In this document: in pieces, positions 42,778 through 52,076 of the stretch
Layout: every line of letters begins with the position of its first letter
Numbering within the stretch: position 1 is the first letter of the stretch
DNA from: Candidatus Gastranaerophilales bacterium HUM_9
GTDB lineage: Bacteria; Cyanobacteriota; Vampirovibrionia; Gastranaerophilales; Gastranaerophilaceae
Direction: 5' to 3'
Assembly (NCBI GenBank): GCA_002103075.1
Contig: DABG01000009.1
Coordinates: forward strand, 1 to 64,000
DNA: 64,000 nucleotides
The notes under the pieces: generated by a model
Told to the model about the DNA's origin: nothing
The model's database searches: none
The model's input: the letters and a program-made list of their open reading frames with translations, nothing else
Made by a program: the position numbers and the translations under genes

Positions 42778-43406
42778 TTTCTATTCATTAGTTTTAGTAA
42801 ACTATCAACATCATCTTTCTTTAGAGGTGATGTACCACCTAATACATTCGCATAAATAATAGATTTGGCATATTCTTCTGCCATTTCTAATTTACAAAAA
42901 GCATCTTTAATACTAGAGCCACCAACAATTACACCATGATTTTTCATTAACACTACACAATAATCTTTAAAATATTTTGAGGTTTCATTAACCAAATCAA
43001 TAGATGATGGCATACCGTATTCAGCAAGTGGAATTCCCCCAAAATAGCAAACATTTTCAATCATAACAGGTTCCATCAAGTCTTTTGATGATGCAGAAAA
43101 AGAACTCAAAGCAGTAGAATGAACATGAATCACACAATTAACATCTTTTCTTAATTTATAAAATGCTAAATGTAACATTTTTTCACTAGATGGTTTTTTA
43201 TTTGTTTCTATTGCATTTCCTTCATAATCAATTTCTACAAAATCATCTTCTTCTAAAAAACCATTTGCAGAACCTGATATAGTAATTAAGGCACCATTTT
43301 TTGTTCTTACAGAAACATTTCCTGAATATCCAGGAGTATAATTTTTTTCTCCAAGAAGTTTTCCAAGATGTTTTAATTCTTTTACTAAATTCTTATTATA
43401 ACTCAT
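42774..43406 (-). CDS. Class II aldolase/adducin-family protein (fuculose-phosphate aldolase-like)
   Basis: A 210-residue zinc-dependent aldolase. Zinc ligands are H94 and H96 in VIHVHS and H157 in MKNHGV; the catalytic acid is E75 in PSSEKMLHL. The start GYSGNVSVR and the length fit FucA/AraD-type enzymes, which split sugar phosphates such as fuculose 1-phosphate. No fucose or rhamnose pathway gene is near, so the substrate is uncertain. It overlaps the LptD-like gene's end by 11 bases and could be cotranscribed with it. Confidence 0.87.
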   Translation of the reverse strand: MSYNKNLVKELKHLGKLLGEKNYTPGYSGNVSVRTKNGALITISGSANGFLEEDDFVEIDYEGNAIETNKKPSSEKMLHLAFYKLRKDVNCVIHVHSTALSSFSASSKDLMEPVMIENVCYFGGIPLAEYGMPSSIDLVNETSKYFKDYCVVLMKNHGVIVGGSSIKDAFCKLEMAEEYAKSIIYANVLGGTSPLKKDDVDSLLKLMNRN

Positions 43407-45519
43407 TTGTATCCTTATTTATATCCAAAACATCTTCTACAACTGCTTTTTGTAATACTTTAGACACTGGTTTCGTATCATCATTATTATTACCTACATA
43501 AAATACTTTTTTATCTTCCTGTTTGAACAATTCAGGATTTTTTATTTCTAATTTGTCATAATCAACAACTGTGCCTTTTGAATCAAGAGCTACAGAAACA
43601 CTTACATAAGCATTTTCTCTGATAAAGTCATAGCCAACATTCAATTTCATATCATCAGGACCGAGACTCACAAAGAACGAACATTCTTGGAATAATTTAT
43701 TGTTATAACTATCATCAGACAAAGTAACTGACGCTAACCAAGAAAGAGTAAGCAATCTATGAACTCTCCAATACTCTCTTAAATACAAGTTAGAATGACC
43801 ATATCTGTATTTGTCAAATACTGGTAATGGAGTATGGTCTTCATATCCAGTTTGAAAATATCCAATATCCTGCATCCATTTCTTATATTGTGTATGCAAT
43901 CTTGGACCAATTCTACCAATAAATTGAGTATCACCAGTTCCATACCAAGCCGCTGAGGCTTGTCCAACAATACTAATATCAGCAGCTAACAAATTTTCTT
44001 CGTCTTTAAAGTTCCAAATTTTTTGTTGAATTTGCATCATATAACGAGCTCTCGTAGTTTCGGTTTCATTACCATGCAATTTTTTATAATACTTATCACT
44101 TTTTGGATCACCAAACAAACCAAAACTTGTTTGATGAGAAAAAGTCAATGGCAAATCTTTATACAAGAAGTTTGGCTTAACATAAGATTTATTATAAACC
44201 AAATCAATACCATACTTAGGAATTCTTCGACCTAAGAACCAGTTATCAAGGTAGTCATTTGCACCATATATAAGTCTTAAATTATCATCAAGTTGTTGTT
44301 CACCACGTAAAATGAATTTATCTTTAGATGTTGCATATCCTAATTCAGTAGTGTTTGTACCAGATAAGAATCTTGCAAAACCACCAAATCCAAAATCACC
44401 ACTTTTATATGAAGCAACTGGAGCTACTTTCAACAATGAGCCAAATGGTAATTTAAATACCCAACCAGGACCAACAAAGAAACCCATATTTCTACGAGAT
44501 GCAATTTCTGGGAAATCACCATCTACAAAATCATGGTTTTTATTTGTATAAAATTTCATCCAAGGCAAAGTAAACAACTTCTTTTCACCTCTATAAACCT
44601 TAGCTTTTCTAAGTTCTAAAGATTCAATTTTTTCATCGGAATTAATAATAATATGGGAAACTTTTATTCTATATTTACCATCATCTTTTAAGAAATCATC
44701 AATAGAAGATGTGTCATCAACCCCAATTAACATTTTTTTCAATCTTGGAGCCTTACCGTGTGGTTCAAGTTCAATCGGAAAACTTGAATCAACCTTTATA
44801 GAACCGTGTTCTTGAATAACCTTATCTTGATATACATAACCTTTTTCAGCTGAAACACTCACACAAGAGAACTTTGATAAAGGTTTATCCATAATTGCAT
44901 TTTCTTTATTCAAATCAATATTTATAGATTCACCATAAATATCGACCCCTTTCTTTGAAATAACAACATTACCCTCAGCAACGATATTATTTGATTTTTT
45001 ATCATAGATTAAGTGATCAGTTTTAACTGTAACATCTTCTTCTACAAAAGTAACGAGAACATTACCACGTGCATTCAATACAGCATCTTCTGTTGAATAA
45101 TCCATATTGTCACAAACAATAGTAATACGCTCTGGAGCGTCCATATCCTCAACTCCACCAAGTTCTAAATGTTCCAAGTCTTCTGGAGCAATAGTTTCTT
45201 CTTCAGGGGTTTCTTGAGGAGCATTTTTAGAATTTGCTTTCATTGCCTGTTTAATAGCTTTTCTCTTTGCTTTCGCTTCCGCTCTTTGATCTTTTGTTGC
45301 AAAATATTCACGAACTTTTAATCTTACCACTTTAAAAGGTGGCACTGTTCCAGAATAAGATTCAGTATCACTAGGTTGTTTTTTAGGTGCTGAAACATCT
45401 TCCATAGGTGCTCTAAAGTAATTTTCACCTGTAAAATCAGCAGGAACACCAGATGCATACACAATAGAATTCACCGCAAATACTAAAAATGTGACTATCA
45501 ATAATATATTTTTTTTCAT
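43396..45519 (-). CDS. lptD: LptD/OstA-like outer-membrane LPS-assembly protein
   Basis: A 707-residue protein with a signal peptide (residues 1-22, ending VYAS). Residues 130-260 hold an OstA/LptA-like beta-jellyroll: ITIVCDNMDYSTEDAVLNA, VKTDHLIYDKKSNNIVAEGNV, IYGESINIDL. From about 320 to 670 are alternating short strands with aromatic ends, typical of an outer-membrane barrel. LptD inserts lipopolysaccharide into the outer leaflet, so this predicts an LPS-type outer membrane. It is shorter than proteobacterial LptD. It lies 9 bases after the M23 peptidase gene in one operon. An alternative is another OstA-containing OMP, so the symbol is tentative. Confidence 0.78.
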   Translation of the reverse strand: MKKNILLIVTFLVFAVNSIVYASGVPADFTGENYFRAPMEDVSAPKKQPSDTESYSGTVPPFKVVRLKVREYFATKDQRAEAKAKRKAIKQAMKANSKNAPQETPEEETIAPEDLEHLELGGVEDMDAPERITIVCDNMDYSTEDAVLNARGNVLVTFVEEDVTVKTDHLIYDKKSNNIVAEGNVVISKKGVDIYGESINIDLNKENAIMDKPLSKFSCVSVSAEKGYVYQDKVIQEHGSIKVDSSFPIELEPHGKAPRLKKMLIGVDDTSSIDDFLKDDGKYRIKVSHIIINSDEKIESLELRKAKVYRGEKKLFTLPWMKFYTNKNHDFVDGDFPEIASRRNMGFFVGPGWVFKLPFGSLLKVAPVASYKSGDFGFGGFARFLSGTNTTELGYATSKDKFILRGEQQLDDNLRLIYGANDYLDNWFLGRRIPKYGIDLVYNKSYVKPNFLYKDLPLTFSHQTSFGLFGDPKSDKYYKKLHGNETETTRARYMMQIQQKIWNFKDEENLLAADISIVGQASAAWYGTGDTQFIGRIGPRLHTQYKKWMQDIGYFQTGYEDHTPLPVFDKYRYGHSNLYLREYWRVHRLLTLSWLASVTLSDDSYNNKLFQECSFFVSLGPDDMKLNVGYDFIRENAYVSVSVALDSKGTVVDYDKLEIKNPELFKQEDKKVFYVGNNNDDTKPVSKVLQKAVVEDVLDINKDTNEL

Positions 45520-45528
45520 TAAACTACC

Positions 45529-46701
45529 CTATATATAATTCAACGGATTTCTTGGTTGTCCCTTTATACGAACTTCAAAGTGCAAGTGAGGGCCAGTACT
45601 ATAACCAGTAGTACCTACTTTACCTACGATTTGACCCTGATGTACTTTTTGACCTTGAGATACATTTATTGTACTCATGTGACCATAAAGTGTTGTAATT
45701 GGTTGTCCTCTAACAACCCCATGATCGATAATAACAACCTTACCATAACCACCGTACCAGCCGGCCATAATAACTTTTCCACTGTTTGAAGCCTTAATAG
45801 GCGTACCATATCCTGCACCAATATCTATTCCTGAATGATATATTCTTGAATGGAATATTGGGTGAGTTCTATAACCAAATGGAGAGGTTATAGGACCACC
45901 AACAGGTCTAATAAATCCTGTTTTTACAGTAATGCCTGAACTTGCTGCTGTACTTCTATGCGCAAGCATTGCTTCCAAACTTGCAGACTGTCTTGCTAAC
46001 TCTGCTTCTGAACGTTCATAATAAGCTCTATTTGTTTTTAGCTTATTAATCATTTTTTTATTGTATTCAATATTATTTTTGATAATATTTTGTTGTTTCA
46101 TTAAAGTTTTTCTTGAATAATCCAAACTACGTTTTTCTTGAGCGATACACTCTTCTAGCCTTGCAATTTCCTCGGCTTTCTTTTGTGCATCTTTCATTCG
46201 TTTATAGTCTTCTCTCATTACAATTTCTTCATAATGAATTCTATCTATAAACATGTTTATATCACTTGATGTCAATAATAGTTCAAAGAATCCTTTTCTT
46301 TGAGTCTTATAAATTTCTCTTATTCTACTTTTTATTCCACTATAAATTTGTAAATACTCAACTTCAGCAATTGCTTTTCTAGATTTCATTGCGTTTAATT
46401 GATTAAGTTTATTATTATAATCATTCTGAGTTCTTATCAAAGATGTTTGAGTTGTTTCAAGTTTACGTTGATTGTTATACAATCTTCCGTTTTCCATCTT
46501 TTCTAACACACGCAACTTATTAGCTTTTGTTCTTGCTTCTGCTTGTTGTTTTTTCAAATTTGAAATAGCTTGTTTTTTTGTTGCCTGACTCGCATTTCTA
46601 TACTTATTATAAACATTTGTATTAGCAGAACAGCTCAAACTGTACCCTGTTACACAAAGGCATAAACTCAATATTACAAATGTATTAACTATTTTTTTCA
46701 T
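45529..46701 (-). CDS. M23-family murein hydrolase with coiled coil (EnvC-like)
   Basis: Three hundred ninety residues from the ATG at 46701, which overlaps the stop of the 34-residue gene (TAATG). A signal peptide of about 24 residues ends near SLSCSA. Residues 30-240 are a long coiled coil. The C-terminal LytM domain (about 265-390) has GxRxHPIFHSRIYHSGIDIG (HxxxD zinc pair) and GPHLHFEV (HxH). These enzymes cut peptidoglycan cross-links or activate amidases at division; an amidase is at 8300. It is cotranscribed with the LptD-like gene, tying wall and outer-membrane building. Confidence 0.9.
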   Translation of the reverse strand: MKKIVNTFVILSLCLCVTGYSLSCSANTNVYNKYRNASQATKKQAISNLKKQQAEARTKANKLRVLEKMENGRLYNNQRKLETTQTSLIRTQNDYNNKLNQLNAMKSRKAIAEVEYLQIYSGIKSRIREIYKTQRKGFFELLLTSSDINMFIDRIHYEEIVMREDYKRMKDAQKKAEEIARLEECIAQEKRSLDYSRKTLMKQQNIIKNNIEYNKKMINKLKTNRAYYERSEAELARQSASLEAMLAHRSTAASSGITVKTGFIRPVGGPITSPFGYRTHPIFHSRIYHSGIDIGAGYGTPIKASNSGKVIMAGWYGGYGKVVIIDHGVVRGQPITTLYGHMSTINVSQGQKVHQGQIVGKVGTTGYSTGPHLHFEVRIKGQPRNPLNYI

Positions 46702-46805
46702 TATTTCACCAATGCAGGTAATAGCATTAACCCAACTGTCCAAGCTATAAATGTTAAAGCGATAATCCCTACTATAATCCTCTGATTTCTTCTAAAAAAA
46801 TCCAT
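46701..46805 (-). CDS. 34-residue single-span membrane peptide
   Basis: A frame too short for ordinary ORF calling. It reads MDFFRRNQRIIVGIIALTFI, then AWTVGLMLLPALVK. It has a basic start and one hydrophobic helix (about 10-30). A strong GGAGGGG ribosome site lies just upstream, and its stop overlaps the ATG of the M23 peptidase gene by one base, so the two are translationally coupled. It resembles the N-terminal anchor of SurA/PpiD-like proteins, though it is only the anchor. It may be a leader for coupling or a membrane micro-protein helping its neighbour. Confidence 0.7.
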   Translation of the reverse strand: MDFFRRNQRIIVGIIALTFIAWTVGLMLLPALVK

Positions 46806-46869
46806 ACGTCCCCTCCGTCTATACTATTTTACTATCAAAACCTATTTAATGCAAACAAGTAACAATTAT

Positions 46870-46898
46870 TTGCAAAAAAAAATTGATAACGTTAAAAT
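46870..46898 (+). promoter_or_regulatory. Promoter of the STAND-like ATPase gene, leaderless
   Basis: TTGCAA, a 17-base spacer, TAAAAT. The -10 ends 6 bases before the ATG at 46905, and no ribosome site can fit between. Confidence 0.7.
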
Positions 46899-46904
46899 TA
46901 AATT

Positions 46905-49157
46905 ATGAAAAGAGAGTTTCTAAATCAAGCTATCGGCTATGAACAAATAGTCAATGACAATACTGGGATTGCTGAAAGATATGTTTTAAAAAACAATGAA
47001 GCATCTATAAAAAAAATTCATAATTTTTTTTCATCAGATAAAAATATTCTTTTAATAAACGGGTTTTGCGGAACAGGTAAAAAACAAATAACCGAAGTAT
47101 TTCTTACAAACATAGCACCAGATACAACTGCTTGTAGATTTGTATGCACACCATCTTCAACAATAAATGACTTATACCTATTCATAAGTACATGTCTTAA
47201 GTCAAAGTTTACAGCTGATTTAGAAAAAGATTTCAATATACTTACAAACTATAAAGACAAGGTTCAGTTTGCACTATCAAGAATTGACTCAAATATTATA
47301 CTAGTTTTTTATAATTTTGATGATATACAAGAGGATAACAAACAAGAGTTTCTAAACTACATTAACGCTCTAACAGACCTATCAAATGTAAAAATTATAA
47401 TTGAATCTAGAACATTTGATTCAAGTACAATTACAAACCAAGATACATATTCAAAAGTTATGATAAAAGCATTATCAAAAGAACTTTTTGAATCATATTT
47501 TAGAGATTTTGACATAAATGTAACAAATGCAAAATTTGAACAGTTATACAGATTAACTCGTGGTTATTATTTTTATTGTTTGCTAACTCTTAAAATACTT
47601 GTTAGTCAAGGTATGGCCGTTGACGAATTTTTAAACCAATACTTTGCATCAGGTCAAACTTATGATAAATACATCTCAAACACTTATTATAAATTCATCA
47701 TTGGAACAACAAAAAACGCATTCAACCTATTTTTACAACTCAGACATGGACTTAATGCAACAACACTCATAAATATCGGAGCATTTCCAGACAATGTTCT
47801 TAAAACGCTTTCTGAAAACGCTTTTATCTACAAAGTCAACGACCTGTATTATCCGACAAACATGCTCAAAGAACAGCTAAAAAACGATATTAAAGATGTT
47901 GTATATAAATCAAAACTTGTAAAATACTATACCGCACAAAGCGAATTGAGTCCTGCCGATAGAGATTTTCTTATTTCAAGAGAATCACTTCTTAACGAGG
48001 TTGCGTTTTACACTAACACTGATGTGACAGTAAAAGTTGAAAAAGAGAAAGAAGTTCAACCCAAAATTGAACCAACAGTAGAGGTAAAAGAAGAAGTAAA
48101 AAAACAAAACGAAGAAATCCTAAACTTTACACCCGAAGAACTTCTTCAAAAAACTGAAAATGCACTATCAAATCACGATTATATACAATCACTTAAATTT
48201 TTATCAGCTATACTTATGAACCAAGATGCATACAAAAATCAAGATTTAATCAATTCATCATATTATAAACTTGTAATTGCATACTCAAAGCTAGGTAAAT
48301 ATGATTACGCTCTTTATTATCTAAATTTGCTAGAAGAATTTTATAGAAACTCGCAAAACCAAATAGAGACTCAAAAAATGCTTTATGAAAAAGCAAATAT
48401 CTTGTATTGTCAAAACAAAATTATTGATTCAATTAGTATCTTAAAAAGAATACTTGCAAATACAAATAATAAATTATTAATAGTAAAATCAAATCTATTA
48501 CTTGCAAACATATCACTTCTTGCGAACAACAGAATTCTTGCACTTAGTTATATTAAAGCGGGTGTTGCAAACATTACAGATGAAACTGACGACTTAATAA
48601 AATCTGAACTTTATTTTCAATATGCACTATTATCTGATGAACATAACGACGAAAAAACAGCGATTGAATACTATCAGAAATGTACAAATCTGAACTGTGA
48701 ACCAAACAAATACACAGCATTATCATATTCAAATCTTGGAGAAATTTATGCTGATAAAGAAATGTTAGAAGATGCTAAAACTCATTTTATAAAAGCAAAT
48801 GAATTAGAAATTAAGACCGGAAACGACTACGGAGCATACTACACTCTTGTTAAACTTGTTGAACTAACTCCTCGACAAGAAAAAGATGCTCGAATAAAAA
48901 TGATGACAGATGCTCGAAGTTATGCTATAAATTCAAGAGATAATGATTCTATAATTAGTTCAACTATCGCATTAGGTGATATATTCTACGATTATTCTAT
49001 GCCACAAGAAGCACTTATAGAATATTTTAACCTATATACTCAAGGTAAAGATATTATGGAACCAGAAAATCTTGACAAATTGAGAGCCAGAATTCAAGAT
49101 ATAAAAGCTCGTATGGAGAAAGAAGAATTTGAAAAACTCGCACCAAACTATGAATAA
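46905..49157 (+). CDS. STAND-like NTPase with TPR repeats
   Basis: A 750-residue protein. Residues 45-65 have the Walker A G53-F-C-G56-T-G58-K59-K60, and a Walker B-like strand IILVFYNFDD lies at 131-140. A segment VKIIIESRTF (about 165-175) suits the sensor of AAA/STAND ATPases. A charged Glu/Lys/Val linker at about 375-400 leads to TPR repeats from about 410 to 735 (for example KYTALSYSNLGEIYADKEM, FIKANELEIKTG). The layout, switch NTPase plus TPR sensor, is that of signal or defence proteins, but the position beside rsmG suggests a resident gene. The regulator target is unknown. It overlaps rsmG by eight bases. Confidence 0.75.
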   Translation: MKREFLNQAIGYEQIVNDNTGIAERYVLKNNEASIKKIHNFFSSDKNILLINGFCGTGKKQITEVFLTNIAPDTTACRFVCTPSSTINDLYLFISTCLKSKFTADLEKDFNILTNYKDKVQFALSRIDSNIILVFYNFDDIQEDNKQEFLNYINALTDLSNVKIIIESRTFDSSTITNQDTYSKVMIKALSKELFESYFRDFDINVTNAKFEQLYRLTRGYYFYCLLTLKILVSQGMAVDEFLNQYFASGQTYDKYISNTYYKFIIGTTKNAFNLFLQLRHGLNATTLINIGAFPDNVLKTLSENAFIYKVNDLYYPTNMLKEQLKNDIKDVVYKSKLVKYYTAQSELSPADRDFLISRESLLNEVAFYTNTDVTVKVEKEKEVQPKIEPTVEVKEEVKKQNEEILNFTPEELLQKTENALSNHDYIQSLKFLSAILMNQDAYKNQDLINSSYYKLVIAYSKLGKYDYALYYLNLLEEFYRNSQNQIETQKMLYEKANILYCQNKIIDSISILKRILANTNNKLLIVKSNLLLANISLLANNRILALSYIKAGVANITDETDDLIKSELYFQYALLSDEHNDEKTAIEYYQKCTNLNCEPNKYTALSYSNLGEIYADKEMLEDAKTHFIKANELEIKTGNDYGAYYTLVKLVELTPRQEKDARIKMMTDARSYAINSRDNDSIISSTIALGDIFYDYSMPQEALIEYFNLYTQGKDIMEPENLDKLRARIQDIKARMEKEEFEKLAPNYE

Positions 49158-49752
49158 ACTAGAAATCAAAACTAATTTTGATAAATATATAAAAACTTTT
49201 TTAGAAGAAAATTCTAAAATAAACCTTATGTCAAAAAACGATGAAAAACTCATCTTTGAAAAACACATCTATGATTCTTTATCAATTAAGTTCTTATTTG
49301 ACAAACTAGATATGCTTCCTAAGACAATTTTGGATATAGGTACAGGTGGCGGTTTTCCATCTATTCCAATAGCTTTAGAATATCCAGAAATACAGGTTAC
49401 AGGGATTGATAGTATTCAAAAAAAAATAAATGCCATCTCAAATATCACAAAAGAACTTCAGATAAAAAACATAGAATTTATAAGAGATAGAGTCGAAAAT
49501 ATAAAAGATAAAAAATACGATATGATTACTAGCAGAGCCGTAGCTCAAGCATCATTATTAATCGAATATGCTTATCCACTTCTAAAAAAAGATGGTTATC
49601 TAGTTTTATACAAATCAAAAAATGTTGATGAAGAAATAGAAAAAGCAAAACCACTTATAAGAAAATTGCACATGAAAATATCTGATATTATTGAATATTC
49701 TTTACCTTTAGAAGAAAATTATAATAGATGTTTGTTAGTTCTACAAAAATAA
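49150..49752 (+). CDS. rsmG: 16S rRNA (guanine527-N7)-methyltransferase
   Basis: Methylates G527 in the 16S decoding region. The start is set at 49150 (MNKLEIKTNFDKY), which overlaps the ATPase stop (ATGAATAA); an upstream in-frame ATG at 49129 is inside that gene. Features are KINLMSKN, the region HIYDSLSI, the SAM-binding ILDIGTGGGFPSIPIALEYP and the late SRAVAQASLLIEYAYPLL. At 200 residues it has typical length. Confidence 0.93.
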   Translation: MNKLEIKTNFDKYIKTFLEENSKINLMSKNDEKLIFEKHIYDSLSIKFLFDKLDMLPKTILDIGTGGGFPSIPIALEYPEIQVTGIDSIQKKINAISNITKELQIKNIEFIRDRVENIKDKKYDMITSRAVAQASLLIEYAYPLLKKDGYLVLYKSKNVDEEIEKAKPLIRKLHMKISDIIEYSLPLEENYNRCLLVLQK

Positions 49753-49765
49753 AGGATTAAAATAT

Positions 49766-50596
49766 ATGAATGAACCTATAATAAATTTTATACAAACGAA
49801 TTATAATATGTTGCTACAACTTGCAATCCATTCTGCGATACTTGTTATAGGACTAAAATTCATAAACGGAATTGTTAAAAATATAAAAGAAAAAATTATC
49901 TCTGATTCAAACACAAGTACAAAACTTCATTTACTATTTGTAATAACCAGAATTATAAAAGTATTGCTTGTAATCCTTACTATTGCATCATTTTTACAAG
50001 TTAATGGCTACTCACTAACTTCATTAATGACAGGTTTAGGAATAACAGGTTTAGCAATAGGTTTTGCAGCAAAAGAAAGCCTTGCTTGTATTCTAGGTTC
50101 TTTTTCAATAATGTTAGATAACATCTATAAAATAGGAGATTACGTTGAAATAAATGGATACGAAGGGATTGTAGAATCTATAAACTTTCGCTCTACAAAA
50201 TTAAGGACTGCAAACAATGCACTAATCACTATTCCAAACAACATTACTGCGGATTCAATTGTTCAAAATAGAAGTAATGCAAAACACTTTAGAATATTAC
50301 AAAATTTTGATATTGAATACGATACATCAGATGAAAAAATAAATCTTGCAATGGCTTTAATTAAACAGGCATGTGAGAACAACAAACAATTACAAAAAGG
50401 AGTGCATATTTTCATCTCTAATCTTGGAGAAAACTCTATTACTATACAATTAATAGCAAACACAACAACAAACGATTGGTTAAAATATCTAAAACTAAAA
50501 AGTGAACTACTACAAGAAGTCATTCACCAATTCAGAGCAAACGACATCAACTTTGCATTCCCATCAAGGACGGTATATTTAAAAAATGAAGATTAA
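49766..50596 (+). CDS. mscS: Small-conductance mechanosensitive channel, MscS family
   Basis: A 276-residue inner-membrane channel that opens under membrane tension to release solutes. Helices lie at about 16-36, 55-78 and 88-112; the pore helix TGLGITGLAIGFAAKESLAC is the Gly/Ala-packed TM3. The beta domain follows (YKIGDYVEINGYEGIVESIN, RTANNALITIPNN) and a mixed C-domain. It lies 13 bases after rsmG and overlaps rlmH by 11 bases. Confidence 0.92.
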   Translation: MNEPIINFIQTNYNMLLQLAIHSAILVIGLKFINGIVKNIKEKIISDSNTSTKLHLLFVITRIIKVLLVILTIASFLQVNGYSLTSLMTGLGITGLAIGFAAKESLACILGSFSIMLDNIYKIGDYVEINGYEGIVESINFRSTKLRTANNALITIPNNITADSIVQNRSNAKHFRILQNFDIEYDTSDEKINLAMALIKQACENNKQLQKGVHIFISNLGENSITIQLIANTTTNDWLKYLKLKSELLQEVIHQFRANDINFAFPSRTVYLKNED

Positions 50597-51056
50597 AATT
50601 ATTGCATTAGGAAAAATTAAAGACAAGTTCTTAAAAGACGGTATAGACGAGTTAAAAAAGAGATTAACTCCTTATACAACGTTTGAAATTGTTGAAATAC
50701 AACCTATTGAGATAAAAGACACAAATCTAACAACAAAAATTTTAGACCAAGAGGGTGAAAAGATATTATCACTAATAAAACCAACAGATTACGTTATTAC
50801 AATGGAAATAAAAGGTAAACAACTAACATCAGAAGAATTTGCTCAAAAAATAAAAGACGTTACAAATGAGGGACTCTCAGAGATTGTTTTTGTAATAGGT
50901 TCTTCTTGCGGACTTTCTAAGAACGTATCTGATAGAGCAAATTTTAAACTTAGTTTATCAAAAATGACTTTTTTACATCAATATGCAAGACTGTTATTGA
51001 CAGAGCAAATATATAGAGCGTTTAAGATTTTGAATAATGAAACATATCATAAGTAG
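50586..51056 (+). CDS. rlmH: 23S rRNA (pseudouridine1915-N3)-methyltransferase
   Basis: SPOUT-fold methyltransferase acting on 23S Psi1915. Matching parts are MKIKIIALGKIKDKFLKDGI, the ITMEIKGKQLTSEEFA segment, FVIGSSCGLSKNV (usual form IGGADGL) and LSKMTFLHQYARLLLTEQIYRA with the final YHK. At 156 residues it has family length. The SSC instead of GAD in the loop is a mild deviation. It ends the operon with rsmG and mscS. Confidence 0.93.
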   Translation: MKIKIIALGKIKDKFLKDGIDELKKRLTPYTTFEIVEIQPIEIKDTNLTTKILDQEGEKILSLIKPTDYVITMEIKGKQLTSEEFAQKIKDVTNEGLSEIVFVIGSSCGLSKNVSDRANFKLSLSKMTFLHQYARLLLTEQIYRAFKILNNETYHK

Positions 51057-51147
51057 GGTTGCTGATATTTAAATAACATACGCTCTATTATTAAGAAATG
51101 TTACAGAAATTAAACATAAAAATCAATTACTTAAACTTAAAATACTT

Positions 51148-51160
51148 TATATAAGAGTAA
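51148..51160 (+). promoter_or_regulatory. TATATAA-N2-GTAA box before the 51212 gene
   Basis: Reads TATATAAGAGTAA after ACTT, 51 bases before the ATG. The same ACTT-TATATAA start occurs on the minus strand before the 24578 gene. Confidence 0.4.
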
Positions 51161-51211
51161 AGGTTATTAAAATTTAGTTTAGGTTAAAGTTAAGTCTTTT
51201 AGGAGGTTTTT

Positions 51212-51997
51212 ATGGTTACAGCAGTAGGTACAACAGGCGTAAACGGATTATACGGTGGTTTTAATCCTGCATCAGCAAGTCAATATATGGATGATGCAAG
51301 CTCAATTTTCTCAACTGGTTCTATGTATCCAATGGGTATGGGAATGGGTATCGGATATGGTTATGGTCTTGGTAATGACCAAGTTTACAACTATATGGAA
51401 CACGGAATGGACAATATGACTTCTTTGCAATTTGCTCAACAAGGAAATCAATATACTCTTCAAGCATATAATGAAATCATAAGAAAAGAACTTCCTGCAA
51501 TGGCAAATGCAATCAGAGAAGGTGAATTTGGTAAAGCATCTCAAATCTATAGAGAAATCTATGATGCAATCGGTCAAAAGAATGGTGAAGAATTAACTGA
51601 ACAAAGCCAACGTGTTCAATATGAACGAGCAATCAAAGCAACAATCAGCAATTTATACAAACAAGTAAACGGTAGAGATTTAGCATCTGACATAAACGAA
51701 GCTGGTGAAGGCTACTTCTCAAACGGTTTCTTACAAGGTTTAACTTTAGGTGACCACCATAAAAACTCAGCTGAAGAAACAATTTCTTATATGACTGGTG
51801 AAGGTATTGAAGGATACTCAGGAAAGAAATTCACTAAAGCAGTTGGTAAAGTTCTAGGAGTTTCAATCTCTGCTGGAGCTCTAGTTGGTGCAGGCTGGTT
51901 AGTAGGTGGTCCTATAGGTGCAGCTGTAGGCGGTGCTATCGCTTTAGGAAAATACTTGTTATCAGATAACTCTCCTGAAACAATTACTGAAGGTTAA
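51212..51997 (+). CDS. Unknown protein with Met/Gly-rich segment and glycine-zipper C-terminus
   Basis: A 261-residue protein without a signal peptide. Residues 36-54 are Met/Gly/Tyr-rich (YPMGMGMGIGYGYGLG). The middle is a soluble helical region. Residues 211-250 form a glycine-zipper hydrophobic hairpin (GVSISAGALVGAGWLVGG, then AAVGGAIALGKYLL) like membrane-inserting proteins. An AGGAGG ribosome site is perfect, so it should be well expressed. It is alone, with a terminator after it and a TATATAA-N2-GTAA box before it. It could be a pore or secreted membrane protein; function unknown. Confidence 0.62.
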   Translation: MVTAVGTTGVNGLYGGFNPASASQYMDDASSIFSTGSMYPMGMGMGIGYGYGLGNDQVYNYMEHGMDNMTSLQFAQQGNQYTLQAYNEIIRKELPAMANAIREGEFGKASQIYREIYDAIGQKNGEELTEQSQRVQYERAIKATISNLYKQVNGRDLASDINEAGEGYFSNGFLQGLTLGDHHKNSAEETISYMTGEGIEGYSGKKFTKAVGKVLGVSISAGALVGAGWLVGGPIGAAVGGAIALGKYLLSDNSPETITEG

Positions 51998-52076
51998 TTA
52001 CTAACTACTTCCTATACTTAGCTTTAACCCAAACTAAATTTTTAAACCAAAAACCTTATAAAATAACCTAAATTTT

